Below, piece after piece: positions 7,234-13,395 of a stretch of DNA of 17,092 nucleotides. The notes under the pieces were generated by a model, which was given only the letters and a program-made list of their open reading frames with translations, was not told the DNA's origin and did not search any database. The position numbers and the translations under genes were made by a program. Numbering within the stretch: position 1 is the stretch's first letter; every line of letters begins with the position of its first letter. Source of the DNA: Pseudonocardiales bacterium (GTDB lineage Bacteria; Actinomycetota; Actinomycetes; Mycobacteriales; Jatrophihabitantaceae); contig JAVEEO010000200.1 in the NCBI GenBank assembly GCA_030840415.1, positions 1-17,092 on the forward strand, given 5' to 3'.

Positions 7234-8121
7234 TTACGCAGGGGGTGGCTCACACGCCGTAGGGGCGATATACGCCGGCGTGGCCGGAGGGTTGGGCGGA
7301 GTACCGGCACTGGTGTCACGCGCCCACGTGGACAGATCGTTGTAGACGGTGCTCGTAATCCGCGTGCCGTGGTTGTAGGTGTAGTGGTTGTAGTAGGCGG
7401 TGGTGCTGTGCCGTCCGTACGTGTGGATGGCCGTCACGGACCAGTATGAGCCGGTCCAGTACATCACCGGAGAGCCACTCATCCGCTTGCAGGTGTCGTT
7501 GTCGTAGTAGGCCTGGTAGGTCTCGACGGCTTGGACATGGCCGTCGCTGCACCACTGGGTGTCGATCGCCTTGCCCCTCGGGTAGCCGCAGATCCTGGTG
7601 AAATCTCCGACAGCGGTCTGGTACATCCCATAATCCAGGAAGCCGGTGGTGTTTCCGACGTTGCAGTCGAGCTTGTAGGCACCATAGTCGTAGTACTCGC
7701 TCTGGCCAGAGGTCCAGCCTGTTGGCGCCCAAGACTTCACCACTCCGCAGGAGCCGTACGGTGCGTTCGTGGTCGAGCCGTTGATACCGGGCCACACCCT
7801 GATGCCCTTGGTATCGAAGTAGCCGGTAGCGACCGCGGTCTTGTCGTATACGCAGTGTCCCGCGGTTGCCACCATGTTGGCCGCGTACAGCCAACCGGTG
7901 CACCGACCGATGGGCTTGCCGTTCAGGTCGTTGCCGGGGATGGTGATCTCAACGATGGCGTTATACGGGAATGACGTGGGGCTGACCTGGACCCTGTTAT
8001 CAGGGTCGCTGACGGTGGCGCCGGCCGGAGCGAGGAACACCAATGTCATGAGCACGGCGAACAATCCGCCGATCAGCGCCGACAGGGGCCGCCGTCTGCT
8101 CGAGGAATGGGTAAATCTCAT
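7234..8121 (-). CDS. Secreted trypsin-fold serine protease, V8/glutamyl endopeptidase-like
   Basis: Exported S1-type serine endopeptidase, 295 residues. A basic N-terminus (SSSRRRPLS) and a long hydrophobic core (about 14-33) ending near AGA form a Sec signal peptide. The triad is readable: H89 in TAGHC, D145 in YYDYGAYKL and S215 in RMSGSPV. H233 in VTAIHTYG sits where V8-type enzymes have the specificity His (GIHWGG), suggesting cleavage after Glu. Seven Cys lie in the predicted mature chain, so disulfides are likely. The usual Gly two places before the Ser is Arg213, an oddity. The C-terminus is a short Pro/Ala-rich tail. The ATG at 8121 has GAGAGG 8 bp upstream. Codon use is visibly less GC-rich than in the flanking genes, and no neighbour relates to it, which suggests horizontal gain. 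Its target is unknown. Confidence 0.82.
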   Translation of the reverse strand: MRFTHSSSRRRPLSALIGGLFAVLMTLVFLAPAGATVSDPDNRVQVSPTSFPYNAIVEITIPGNDLNGKPIGRCTGWLYAANMVATAGHCVYDKTAVATGYFDTKGIRVWPGINGSTTNAPYGSCGVVKSWAPTGWTSGQSEYYDYGAYKLDCNVGNTTGFLDYGMYQTAVGDFTRICGYPRGKAIDTQWCSDGHVQAVETYQAYYDNDTCKRMSGSPVMYWTGSYWSVTAIHTYGRHSTTAYYNHYTYNHGTRITSTVYNDLSTWARDTSAGTPPNPPATPAYIAPTACEPPPA

Positions 8122-8129
8122 AAGGCTTG

Positions 8130-8148
8130 CCTCTCACTCGGTGAGTGA
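8130..8148 (-). promoter_or_regulatory. Hairpin abutting the protease ribosome binding site
   Basis: TCACTC (8134-8139) and GAGTGA (8143-8148) pair across a 3-nt loop. Read on the protease mRNA, the 3' arm runs straight into the GAGAGG ribosome binding site (8135-8130), sharing two bases with it. It could be a protein operator or an RNA element that modulates initiation. Role inferred. Confidence 0.4.
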
Positions 8149-8179
8149 TGACCGTCGGTCTAGGACGATCTCGCCACTG

Positions 8180-8193
8180 TGTGACTATTCACA
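8180..8193. promoter_or_regulatory. TGTGA-N4-TCACA palindrome upstream of the protease
   Basis: TGTGACTATTCACA has perfect 5-bp arms around CTAT, about 60 bp upstream of the protease ATG and close to the presumed promoter. It resembles a CRP half-site pair, but the spacer is 4 rather than the canonical 6, so it is listed only as a candidate operator for an unknown dimeric regulator. Confidence 0.3.
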
Positions 8194-8423
8194 TGACTTC
8201 CTCACCATATGCACAACCGTCACAGATTTGCACGCAAGCGTCCTCTAAGGCATCAGCCCTGAGAAGATCGACTTCTTGAATCTGCTTTTAATACAAGGAG
8301 ATTCTTTGCTACGGATGCTTCAGTCGGAGCTTAGCGGGATCTTTACCCTTGTTTTGCCTGGATAAACGCTAATGAGCCGGTCAACCTCTGAACATGGTCA
8401 CGGTCCTGGTCGAGAGTTGAACG

Positions 8424-8987
8424 CTAGTAGCCGGCGCCGGAGCGGATGTGCTCGAAGATCAGGTTGGTCTCGGTCAGCGCGACATCGGGGTTGCCGCTGA
8501 GGTTCACCACGACGAAGTTGCGCAGGTTCTCGGTGTCGCGGGCGGCCACGTGCAGCAGGAAGTCGTCGGCCCCGGCCAGGAAGAACACGTTGAGCACCTC
8601 GGGCAGTCGGGCCACCGCCGCGGCGAACTCGGCGATGTGGGTGCGGGCGTGTGACTGCATCCGGACCGCGATCATCGCCTGGATCGCCCGACCCACCGAG
8701 GCCGGGTCCACATCGGCGTGGAAGCCCCGGATCACGCCCCGCTCGCGCAGCGCCCGGACCCGACCCAGGCAGGTCGAGGGTGCCACCCCGACGAGTTCGG
8801 CCAGCGCGTTGTTCGGGATCCGGGCATCGCCGGTCAAGGCTCGCAAAATCGCCCGGTCGGTGGCGTCCAGGCCGGCCGGCTCCTCGTTCGCTCCGTCCGC
8901 CGCGACTCGGCGCGGTCGTCCGGCGGGCTGCACGCTATTCGGAGGAACGGCCGGCCGCGCGGTGCGGTCCGAACTTGTCGTGGTCAT
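8424..8987 (-). CDS. aldR: Lrp/AsnC family regulator, AldR-like
   Basis: Regulator of 187 residues, divergent from alanine dehydrogenase across 171 bp. This is the same arrangement as mycobacterial aldR/ald, where AldR controls ald in response to alanine and other amino acids. Residues about 38-88 carry the winged AsnC helix-turn-helix (LDATDRAILRALTGDARIPN, then ALAELVGVAPSTCLGRVRALRERGVI). Residues about 100-180 form the RAM domain (AGADDFLLHVAARDTENLRNFV). The first ~37 residues are a low-complexity extension with a basic GRPRR (23-27); such an extension is also longer than typical Lrp proteins (about 150 residues). No Shine-Dalgarno sequence is obvious before the ATG at 8987, so the start could be downstream (for example near the HTH) or the mRNA leaderless. 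Direction (activator or repressor) cannot be told from sequence. Confidence 0.85.
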   Translation of the reverse strand: MTTTSSDRTARPAVPPNSVQPAGRPRRVAADGANEEPAGLDATDRAILRALTGDARIPNNALAELVGVAPSTCLGRVRALRERGVIRGFHADVDPASVGRAIQAMIAVRMQSHARTHIAEFAAAVARLPEVLNVFFLAGADDFLLHVAARDTENLRNFVVVNLSGNPDVALTETNLIFEHIRSGAGY

Positions 8988-9158
8988 CTAGGCACTCTGA
9001 CAGAATTTTGTTCACCGTACTAGCGATCCAACCCGCAAGTCCTTCATTGTCTGGGTTAGCTTTAGGTATCCGGCGGTCCTGCCTGACCCATGGCCGAACC
9101 AACCGACTCACCGGTCAGCGCGTCTCATCAGCTGTCAACGTCGATGGAAGAGGAACGT
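8988..9158. promoter_or_regulatory. Divergent aldR/ald control region
   Basis: This stretch is AT-richer than its flanks and carries the signals for both genes. AACCC (9030-9034) and GGGTT (9053-9057) are inverted with an 18-bp gap. TAGCTT (9057-9062) is a possible ald -10 and TACGGT (minus strand 9020-9015) a possible aldR -10. Neither has a clear -35, consistent with activator dependence. By analogy with mycobacteria, AldR should bind here. Confidence 0.4.
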
Positions 9159-10274
9159 ATGAAGGTCGGCATCCCCCGCGAGGTGAAGAACCACGAGTAC
9201 CGGGTGGCGATCACCCCCTCCGGTGTCAACGAACTGATCCGCAACGGCCATGAGGTCTACGTCGAGGCCGAGGCCGGCGTGGGCTCCTCGATCCCGGACC
9301 AGGACTACATCGCGGCCGGCGCGCAGATCCTGCCGCACGCCGACGACGTGTGGGCCACCGGTGACCTGATCCTGAAGGTGAAGGAGCCGATCGCCGAGGA
9401 GTACGGCCGGATGCGCGCCGACCAGGTGCTGTTCACCTACCTGCACCTGGCCGCCGGACGCGACTGCACCGACGCCCTGCTCAAGGCCGGCACCACCTCG
9501 ATCGCCTACGAGACCGTCCAGCTGCCCGACGGGTCGCTGCCGCTGCTGGCCCCGATGTCCGAGGTCGCCGGCCGGCTGGCACCGCAGGTCGGCTCGTACC
9601 ACCTGATGCGACACGGCGGCGGCCGCGGCGTGCTGATGGGCGGCGTCCCGGGCACCTACGCCGCCAAGGTCGTCGTGATCGGGGCCGGTGTCTCGGGCCA
9701 GAACGCGGCGACCATCGCGCTCGGCATGCAGGCCGAGGTGCTGCTGCTGGACCGCAACGTCGCCCGGCTGCGCCAGATGGACGCCATCTACCGCGGCCAC
9801 TGCCAGACCATCGCCTCCAACGCCTACGAGGTCGAGCGGGCGGTGCTGGACGCCGACCTGGTGATCGGCGCGGTGCTGATCCCGGGCGCCAAGGCCCCGA
9901 CGCTGATCAGCAACGAGTTGGTGTCGCGGATGAAGCCCGGCTCGGTGCTGGTCGACATATCCATCGACCAGGGCGGCTGCTTCGAGGACTCCCGGCCCAC
10001 CACCCACGCCGACCCGACCTACACCGTGCACGACTCGGTGTTCTACTGCGTGGCCAACATGCCCGGCGCCGTGCCGCACACCTCCACGTACGCGCTGACC
10101 AACGTCACGCTGCCCTACGCCGTGGAGCTGGCCAACCTCGGCTGGCAGGACGCGCTGCGTGCCGACCCGGCCCTGGCACTGGGCCTGAGCACCCATGCCG
10201 GCGAGCTCACCAACGCCCAGGTCGGCGAGGCACTGGGCTACGACAGCCGTGCCATCAGCGAGGTGCTGGCATAG
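9159..10274 (+). CDS. ald: Alanine dehydrogenase
   Basis: NAD-dependent enzyme that interconverts L-alanine with pyruvate plus ammonia; 371 residues, the same length as the M. tuberculosis enzyme. The catalytic and substrate residues fall at the same numbers: R15 (KNHEYR), K75 (LILKVKEP), H96 (TYLHLAA) and D270 (VDISIDQGG). The NAD-binding Rossmann motif is VVIGAGVSGQNAA (172-184). I chose the ATG at 9159 because it follows GAGGA at good spacing and begins MKVGIPREVKN as in the family; in-frame starts at 9090 and 9144 would only add unconserved residues. It is divergent from aldR. The stop codon overlaps the reading frame of the following FAD enzyme, suggesting a two-gene operon. In this locus it could regenerate pyruvate consumed by the upstream transaminase. 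Confidence 0.95.
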   Translation: MKVGIPREVKNHEYRVAITPSGVNELIRNGHEVYVEAEAGVGSSIPDQDYIAAGAQILPHADDVWATGDLILKVKEPIAEEYGRMRADQVLFTYLHLAAGRDCTDALLKAGTTSIAYETVQLPDGSLPLLAPMSEVAGRLAPQVGSYHLMRHGGGRGVLMGGVPGTYAAKVVVIGAGVSGQNAATIALGMQAEVLLLDRNVARLRQMDAIYRGHCQTIASNAYEVERAVLDADLVIGAVLIPGAKAPTLISNELVSRMKPGSVLVDISIDQGGCFEDSRPTTHADPTYTVHDSVFYCVANMPGAVPHTSTYALTNVTLPYAVELANLGWQDALRADPALALGLSTHAGELTNAQVGEALGYDSRAISEVLA

Positions 10275-11668
10275 CTGCGGCCCAGGACTACCGCGGCCTG
10301 TCCTACTGGCACGCCAGCGCCGGCGACGAGCTGGTCGCTCGGCCGTCGCTGGCCACCGCGGCGCTGGCCGACCGGACGGTCGACGTCGCGATCGTGGGGG
10401 CCGGCTACACCGGGCTGTGGAGCGCGTACTACCTCAAGCGCGCCGACCCGACGCTGCGGATCGCCGTCGTCGAGGCGGAGGTGGCCGGTTTCGGCGCGTC
10501 GGGACGCAACGGCGGCTGGTGCTCGGCGCTGTACCCGGTGTCGCTGCCCCGGCTGGCCCGCGAGCACGGCCGCGACGCCGCCGTCCGTCAGTACCGGGCG
10601 CTGCAGGCGACCGTCGCCGAGGTGGGCCGGGTGATCGCCGCCGAGGGCCTCGCCGCCGACTGGGCGGCCGGTGGCACCGTGACGCTGGCCCGCAGCCAGC
10701 CACAGCTGCGGCGCGCCGCCGAGGAGGTCGAGGAGGCTCGGGCGTTCGGCTTCGGGCCGTCCGACGTCGAACTGCTCGACGTCGAGCAGGCCACCCGGCG
10801 ACTGGCCGCCAGCTCCGTCCTGGGCGGCGTCTACACCCCGCACTGCGCGGCGCTGCATCCGGCGAAGCTGGTCCGTTCGCTGGCCGGCCGGGTGGCCGGA
10901 CTGGGCGTGCCGATCTACGAGCGGACCGCCGCGCTGGGCCTGGAGCCCGGCCGGCTGCGGACCGAGCACGGCGACCTGCGGGCCGAGCTGATCCTGCGGG
11001 CCACCGAGGGCTTCACTGCCCGGCTGCCGGGCCACCGGCGTCGGGTCGCGCCGGTGTACTCGCTGATGATCGCCACCGAGCCGCTGCCACAGCACAGCTG
11101 GGAGCGGATCGGCCTGGCCGCGCGGGAGACCTTCGCCGATTTCCGGCACCTGATCATCTACGGCCAGCGCAGCGCCGACGACCGGCTGCTTTTCGGCGGC
11201 CGGGGCGCTCCGTACCACTTCGGCTCCCGCATCTCCCCCGGCTACGACCGGGTGCCGGCGGTGTTCGCCGCGCTGCGGTCGGCGCTGGCCGAGCTGCTGC
11301 CGGCCGCCGCGGACGCGCCGGTCAGCCACACCTGGGGCGGGCCGCTGGGCATCAGCCGGGACTGGCACCCCTCGGTCGGGCTGGACCGTTCGACCGGACT
11401 GGGCTGGGCCGGGGGCTACGTCGGCGACGGGGTGGCGGCGTCCAACCTCGCCGGCCGGACGCTGGCCGACCTGGCACTGGGACGCGACACCGACCTGACC
11501 GGCCTGCCGTGGGTCGGCCACCGGTCCCCCGCCTGGGAGGTCGAGCCGCTGCGCTGGCTGGGTGCCAATGCCGGCCTGCAGGCAATGCGCTGGGCGGACC
11601 GGGCCGAGGCGCGTCACGGCCGGCCGTCGCGACTGGCCGGGGTCGTCAACCGGGCCCTCGGCCGCTGA
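10271..11668 (+). CDS. FAD-dependent amine/amino acid oxidoreductase (DAO family, PuuB-like) with non-canonical start
   Basis: Flavoprotein of the DadA/glycine oxidase/gamma-glutamylputrescine oxidase group (DAO fold). Family-like sequence starts at DYRGLSYWHAS, then the FAD Rossmann motif VGAGYTGLWSAYYL, GFGASGRNGGW, and the C-terminal GWAGGYVGDGVAASNLAGR that closes the FAD site. The frame has no ATG, GTG or TTG before the GTG at 10394, which lies inside the Rossmann motif and would destroy it; upstream, inside ald, the frame also lacks a start for several hundred bases. Two alternatives exist: ATA at 10271 (in ATAG overlapping the ald stop, with GAGG 7 bp upstream; used here, 465 residues) or CTG at 10298 (AGGA 10 bp upstream). 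Substrate unknown; the neighbours suggest an amine, gamma-glutamyl-amine or D-amino acid. Identity is confident, start is not. Confidence 0.78.
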   Translation: MAAAQDYRGLSYWHASAGDELVARPSLATAALADRTVDVAIVGAGYTGLWSAYYLKRADPTLRIAVVEAEVAGFGASGRNGGWCSALYPVSLPRLAREHGRDAAVRQYRALQATVAEVGRVIAAEGLAADWAAGGTVTLARSQPQLRRAAEEVEEARAFGFGPSDVELLDVEQATRRLAASSVLGGVYTPHCAALHPAKLVRSLAGRVAGLGVPIYERTAALGLEPGRLRTEHGDLRAELILRATEGFTARLPGHRRRVAPVYSLMIATEPLPQHSWERIGLAARETFADFRHLIIYGQRSADDRLLFGGRGAPYHFGSRISPGYDRVPAVFAALRSALAELLPAAADAPVSHTWGGPLGISRDWHPSVGLDRSTGLGWAGGYVGDGVAASNLAGRTLADLALGRDTDLTGLPWVGHRSPAWEVEPLRWLGANAGLQAMRWADRAEARHGRPSRLAGVVNRALGR

Positions 11669-11729
11669 GGGAGCATCGCAGGCGCGCCAGCGCCGAGGAG
11701 CGGACTCAGAACGACCGGAGGGAGCATCG
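11667..11729 (+). repeat. Short direct repeat GAGGGAGCATCG in the intergenic region
   Basis: The 12-mer GAGGGAGCATCG occurs at 11667-11678, starting in the stop codon of the FAD gene, and again at 11718-11729, just before the next start. Between them lies a GCGCCAGCGCCGAGGAGCGG-type stretch. The arrangement resembles the dispersed extragenic repeats seen in some actinobacterial genomes, and the second copy supplies the GGAGGGAG ribosome binding site of the following small ORF. Whether it is a genome-wide family cannot be judged from one window. Confidence 0.5.
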
Positions 11730-11732
11730 GCC

Positions 11733-11777
11733 ATGAAGCCCGGACCCGGTTCCCACCGTGAGACCATGTCGCGGTGA
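11733..11777 (+). CDS. 14-codon upstream ORF translationally coupled to the PPOX-family gene
   Basis: ATG AAG at 11733 opens a 14-residue frame, MKPGPGSHRETMSR, preceded by a strong GGAGGGAG (11717-11724) with 8-nt spacing. Its TGA (11775-11777) overlaps the GTG start of the next gene in a GTGA junction. The next gene lacks a convincing ribosome binding site of its own, so ribosomes terminating here could re-initiate on it. Two prolines follow in the first five codons. It may act only in cis; no function for the peptide is claimed. Confidence 0.45.
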   Translation: MKPGPGSHRETMSR

Positions 11778-12475
11778 GCGAGGACATCAGCCGGCACGAT
11801 GAGGTCGGAGCGGAACCCCGCCCGGGTAGCCGGCCGGATCGGGTACGTCCGAGCCGGATGACCGAGCGGGTCGGCGCGGACCAGGACGCGCTGAGCCGGC
11901 TGCTGGCCGACGTTCCGGTCGGGCACGTCGGCTTCGTCACCCCCGACGGCCAGCCGTTCGTGCTGCCGATCGCGATCAGCCAGGACGGCGACGGCGTGCT
12001 GCTGCACGGCTCGACCGGCTCGCGGTGGCTGCGGCTGCTGGCCACCGGGATCCCGGTGTCGCTGGCGGTGACCGGGCTGGACGGCATGCTGGTGGCCCGC
12101 TCGGCCTTCGAGTCCTCGATGCACTACCGCAGCGCGGTGCTGTTCGGCCGCTGCACCGCCCTGGACGGCGAGCGCAAGCTGGCCGCGCTGGACTCCCTGA
12201 CCGACGCGCTGATCCCCGGCCGGGTCGCCGAGGTGCGCCGGCCCAGCGCGAAGGAACTGGCCGCCACCCTGGTGCTGCGGCTGGACGTGGAGGACTGGAG
12301 CCTCAAGGTGTCCGACGGCCAGCCCGACGACCTCGCCGAGGACGTGGCCGGCCCGGCCTGGGCCGGCGTCCTGCCGCTGGCCAGCCGCTACACCGAGGCG
12401 CTGGAGGCCCCGGACCTGCGTCCGGGCATCGAGGTGCCGGAATCGGTGCGCCGGCTGCTGCAGGCAGGCAACTAG
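11774..12475 (+). CDS. Pyridoxamine 5'-phosphate oxidase-fold flavin-binding protein
   Basis: Protein of 233 residues with a split-barrel FMN-binding fold of the Pyridox_ox_2 type. Family signs are VGHVGFVTPDGQPFVLPIAI (49-68), LHGSTGSRWLR (77-87) and SAFESSMHYRSAVLFG (110-125). This family binds FMN or related flavins and is often a poorly characterised oxidoreductase; it is not the biosynthetic PdxH. The GTG at 11774 was chosen because it overlaps the upstream ORF (GTGA) and keeps the Arg-rich N-terminal segment; an ATG at 11858 (residue 29) is an alternative. It lies 105 bp after the FAD gene on the same strand and ends only 3 bp from the convergent TrmB-type gene. Reaction and substrate unknown. 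Confidence 0.8.
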   Translation: MSEDISRHDEVGAEPRPGSRPDRVRPSRMTERVGADQDALSRLLADVPVGHVGFVTPDGQPFVLPIAISQDGDGVLLHGSTGSRWLRLLATGIPVSLAVTGLDGMLVARSAFESSMHYRSAVLFGRCTALDGERKLAALDSLTDALIPGRVAEVRRPSAKELAATLVLRLDVEDWSLKVSDGQPDDLAEDVAGPAWAGVLPLASRYTEALEAPDLRPGIEVPESVRRLLQAGN

Positions 12476-12478
12476 CCG

Positions 12479-13312
12479 TCAGGCCGAGGACCGGGTGCGG
12501 TGCTCCAGGGCGATCTCGAACGGCTCGCCCTTGAGCCAGATCGCTTCGAAGGCGCAGTGCAGGCTGCTGGCCAGCGCCGGGTGCTCGACCAGGATGTTGG
12601 TCGCGGTCAGCGCGCCCGCGATCGGGTCGGTGAGCGAGAACAGCGCCCGGCAGCCGTCGGCCAGGCACAGCTTCATCGGCACCTCCTCGGCGACCCGGGC
12701 GCCCTCGCCGGCCTTGATGAACTCCAGGGTCTCGGCAACCACCTCGGGGTTGTCCAGGATGCTCGGCTCGTAGATGCAGCGGACGTCGCCGCCGTTGTCC
12801 ACGATTCGGCGGGTCGCCTCCAGGCCGTCCCGGTTGCTCGGCATCGCGTACGGGGCCTTGGAGAAGGTCAGCAGCGACCGCTCGGCCTCGCGCTGCAGGT
12901 CGCGGAACCGGGCGCCGACCATCCCCGGGTCGCGCAGCACCTCGACGTAGTCCAGCGGCGCGGTTTCCTGCCGGCCGGCCGACCAGGTGTCGCGCAGGTG
13001 GGCGGCCAGGTCCACCGAGTGGGACTCCAGGCCGGCCAGTGCCTGGCGCTGGACGGCCAGCAGCCGCTCGACCGCGGCCTCGGGATCAGTGGCCGCGTAC
13101 CGGGTCACCGGTCCGGGCCAGTCGCGGGCCAGGCCGCGCGAGACCAGGCTGTTGAGCACGTCGTAGATGCGCTGCCGCGGGATGCCGGCCTCGTTGGCCA
13201 GCTCGGACGCGGCGTAGCTCTCCCGCTGGATCAGGGTCAGGTAAGCCTTTGCCTCGTACCGGGTCATCCCGAGCTGGACGAGGCCGTGCACCTGCATGTT
13301 CGGATCGGCCAT
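12479..13312 (-). CDS. TrmB-family transcriptional regulator
   Basis: Regulator of 277 residues. The N-terminal winged helix (about 10-75) reads LVQLGMTRYEAKAYLTLIQR, ASELANEAGIPRQRIYDVLNSLVSRGL, then a Leu-rich linker (about 78-108) that likely dimerises. The C-terminal half (about 120-277) resembles the phospholipase-D-like effector domain of TrmB proteins, which in archaea bind sugars; ligands of bacterial members are mostly unknown. The ATG at 13312 is preceded by a -10-like TACGGT at leaderless spacing; the next ATG (13297) would drop five residues. It converges on the PPOX gene with 3 bp between stop codons. There is no evident metabolic partner on its own strand, so targets may be the adjacent genes or elsewhere. 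Confidence 0.85.
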   Translation of the reverse strand: MADPNMQVHGLVQLGMTRYEAKAYLTLIQRESYAASELANEAGIPRQRIYDVLNSLVSRGLARDWPGPVTRYAATDPEAAVERLLAVQRQALAGLESHSVDLAAHLRDTWSAGRQETAPLDYVEVLRDPGMVGARFRDLQREAERSLLTFSKAPYAMPSNRDGLEATRRIVDNGGDVRCIYEPSILDNPEVVAETLEFIKAGEGARVAEEVPMKLCLADGCRALFSLTDPIAGALTATNILVEHPALASSLHCAFEAIWLKGEPFEIALEHRTRSSA

Positions 13313-13318
13313 CCTCAA

Positions 13319-13324
13319 ACCGTA
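13319..13324 (-). promoter_or_regulatory. Candidate -10 for a leaderless TrmB-type mRNA
   Basis: On the minus strand TACGGT (TANNNT class) is followed by six bases, TTGAGG, and then the ATG. Transcription would therefore begin at the start codon. GAGG directly touches the ATG and is too close to serve as a ribosome binding site, which supports leaderless initiation. No clear -35 is seen. Confidence 0.4.
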
Positions 13325-13395
13325 CCGAGCCGGAGCCCCGGATGCCCGAAACTCGTCGATGGTGGCGAAGCCAACAACCGACCCGGGGCTCGGCG

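Larger units (their letters stand above)
8122..8423. other. AT-rich intergenic region between protease and aldR
   Basis: No convincing gene is present here. The base composition is clearly lower in GC than the rest of the window, matching the protease gene. It holds the protease leader and promoter: a possible -10 TATGGT (minus strand 8209-8204), plus the two palindromes listed separately. On the plus strand, AAGGAG (8295-8300) stands 5 bp before a TTG that opens a 19-codon ORF (8306-8365, with an internal ATG at 8315). It leads to no plus-strand gene and is more likely chance or a remnant than a real peptide. Confidence 0.5.

Noticed and set aside
8180..8193. Canonical CRP/Cmr binding site
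   Set aside because: The half-sites match TGTGA/TCACA but the spacer is 4 instead of 6, so it is kept only as an unspecified palindrome.
7230..8423. Mobile element or genomic island boundaries around the protease
   Set aside because: No integrase, transposase, terminal inverted repeats or duplicated target sites were found; only composition suggests transfer.
9090..9158. Extended N-terminus of alanine dehydrogenase from 9090
   Set aside because: The 23 extra residues are not family-like, whereas the ATG at 9159 has a good GAGGA site and gives the standard 371-residue enzyme with R15, K75, H96 and D270 in register.
10238..12124. 628-codon minus-strand open frame opposite the FAD and PPOX genes
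   Set aside because: Composition is typical of a shadow frame (Arg, Gly, Gln, Pro rich) and the plus strand encodes clear FAD- and FMN-binding families.
13333..13391. GAGCCCCGG/CCGGGGCTC inverted repeat as the rlmN terminator
   Set aside because: The 9-bp arms are 41 bp apart and no U-run follows, so a functional terminator hairpin is doubtful; chance in GC-rich DNA is likely.
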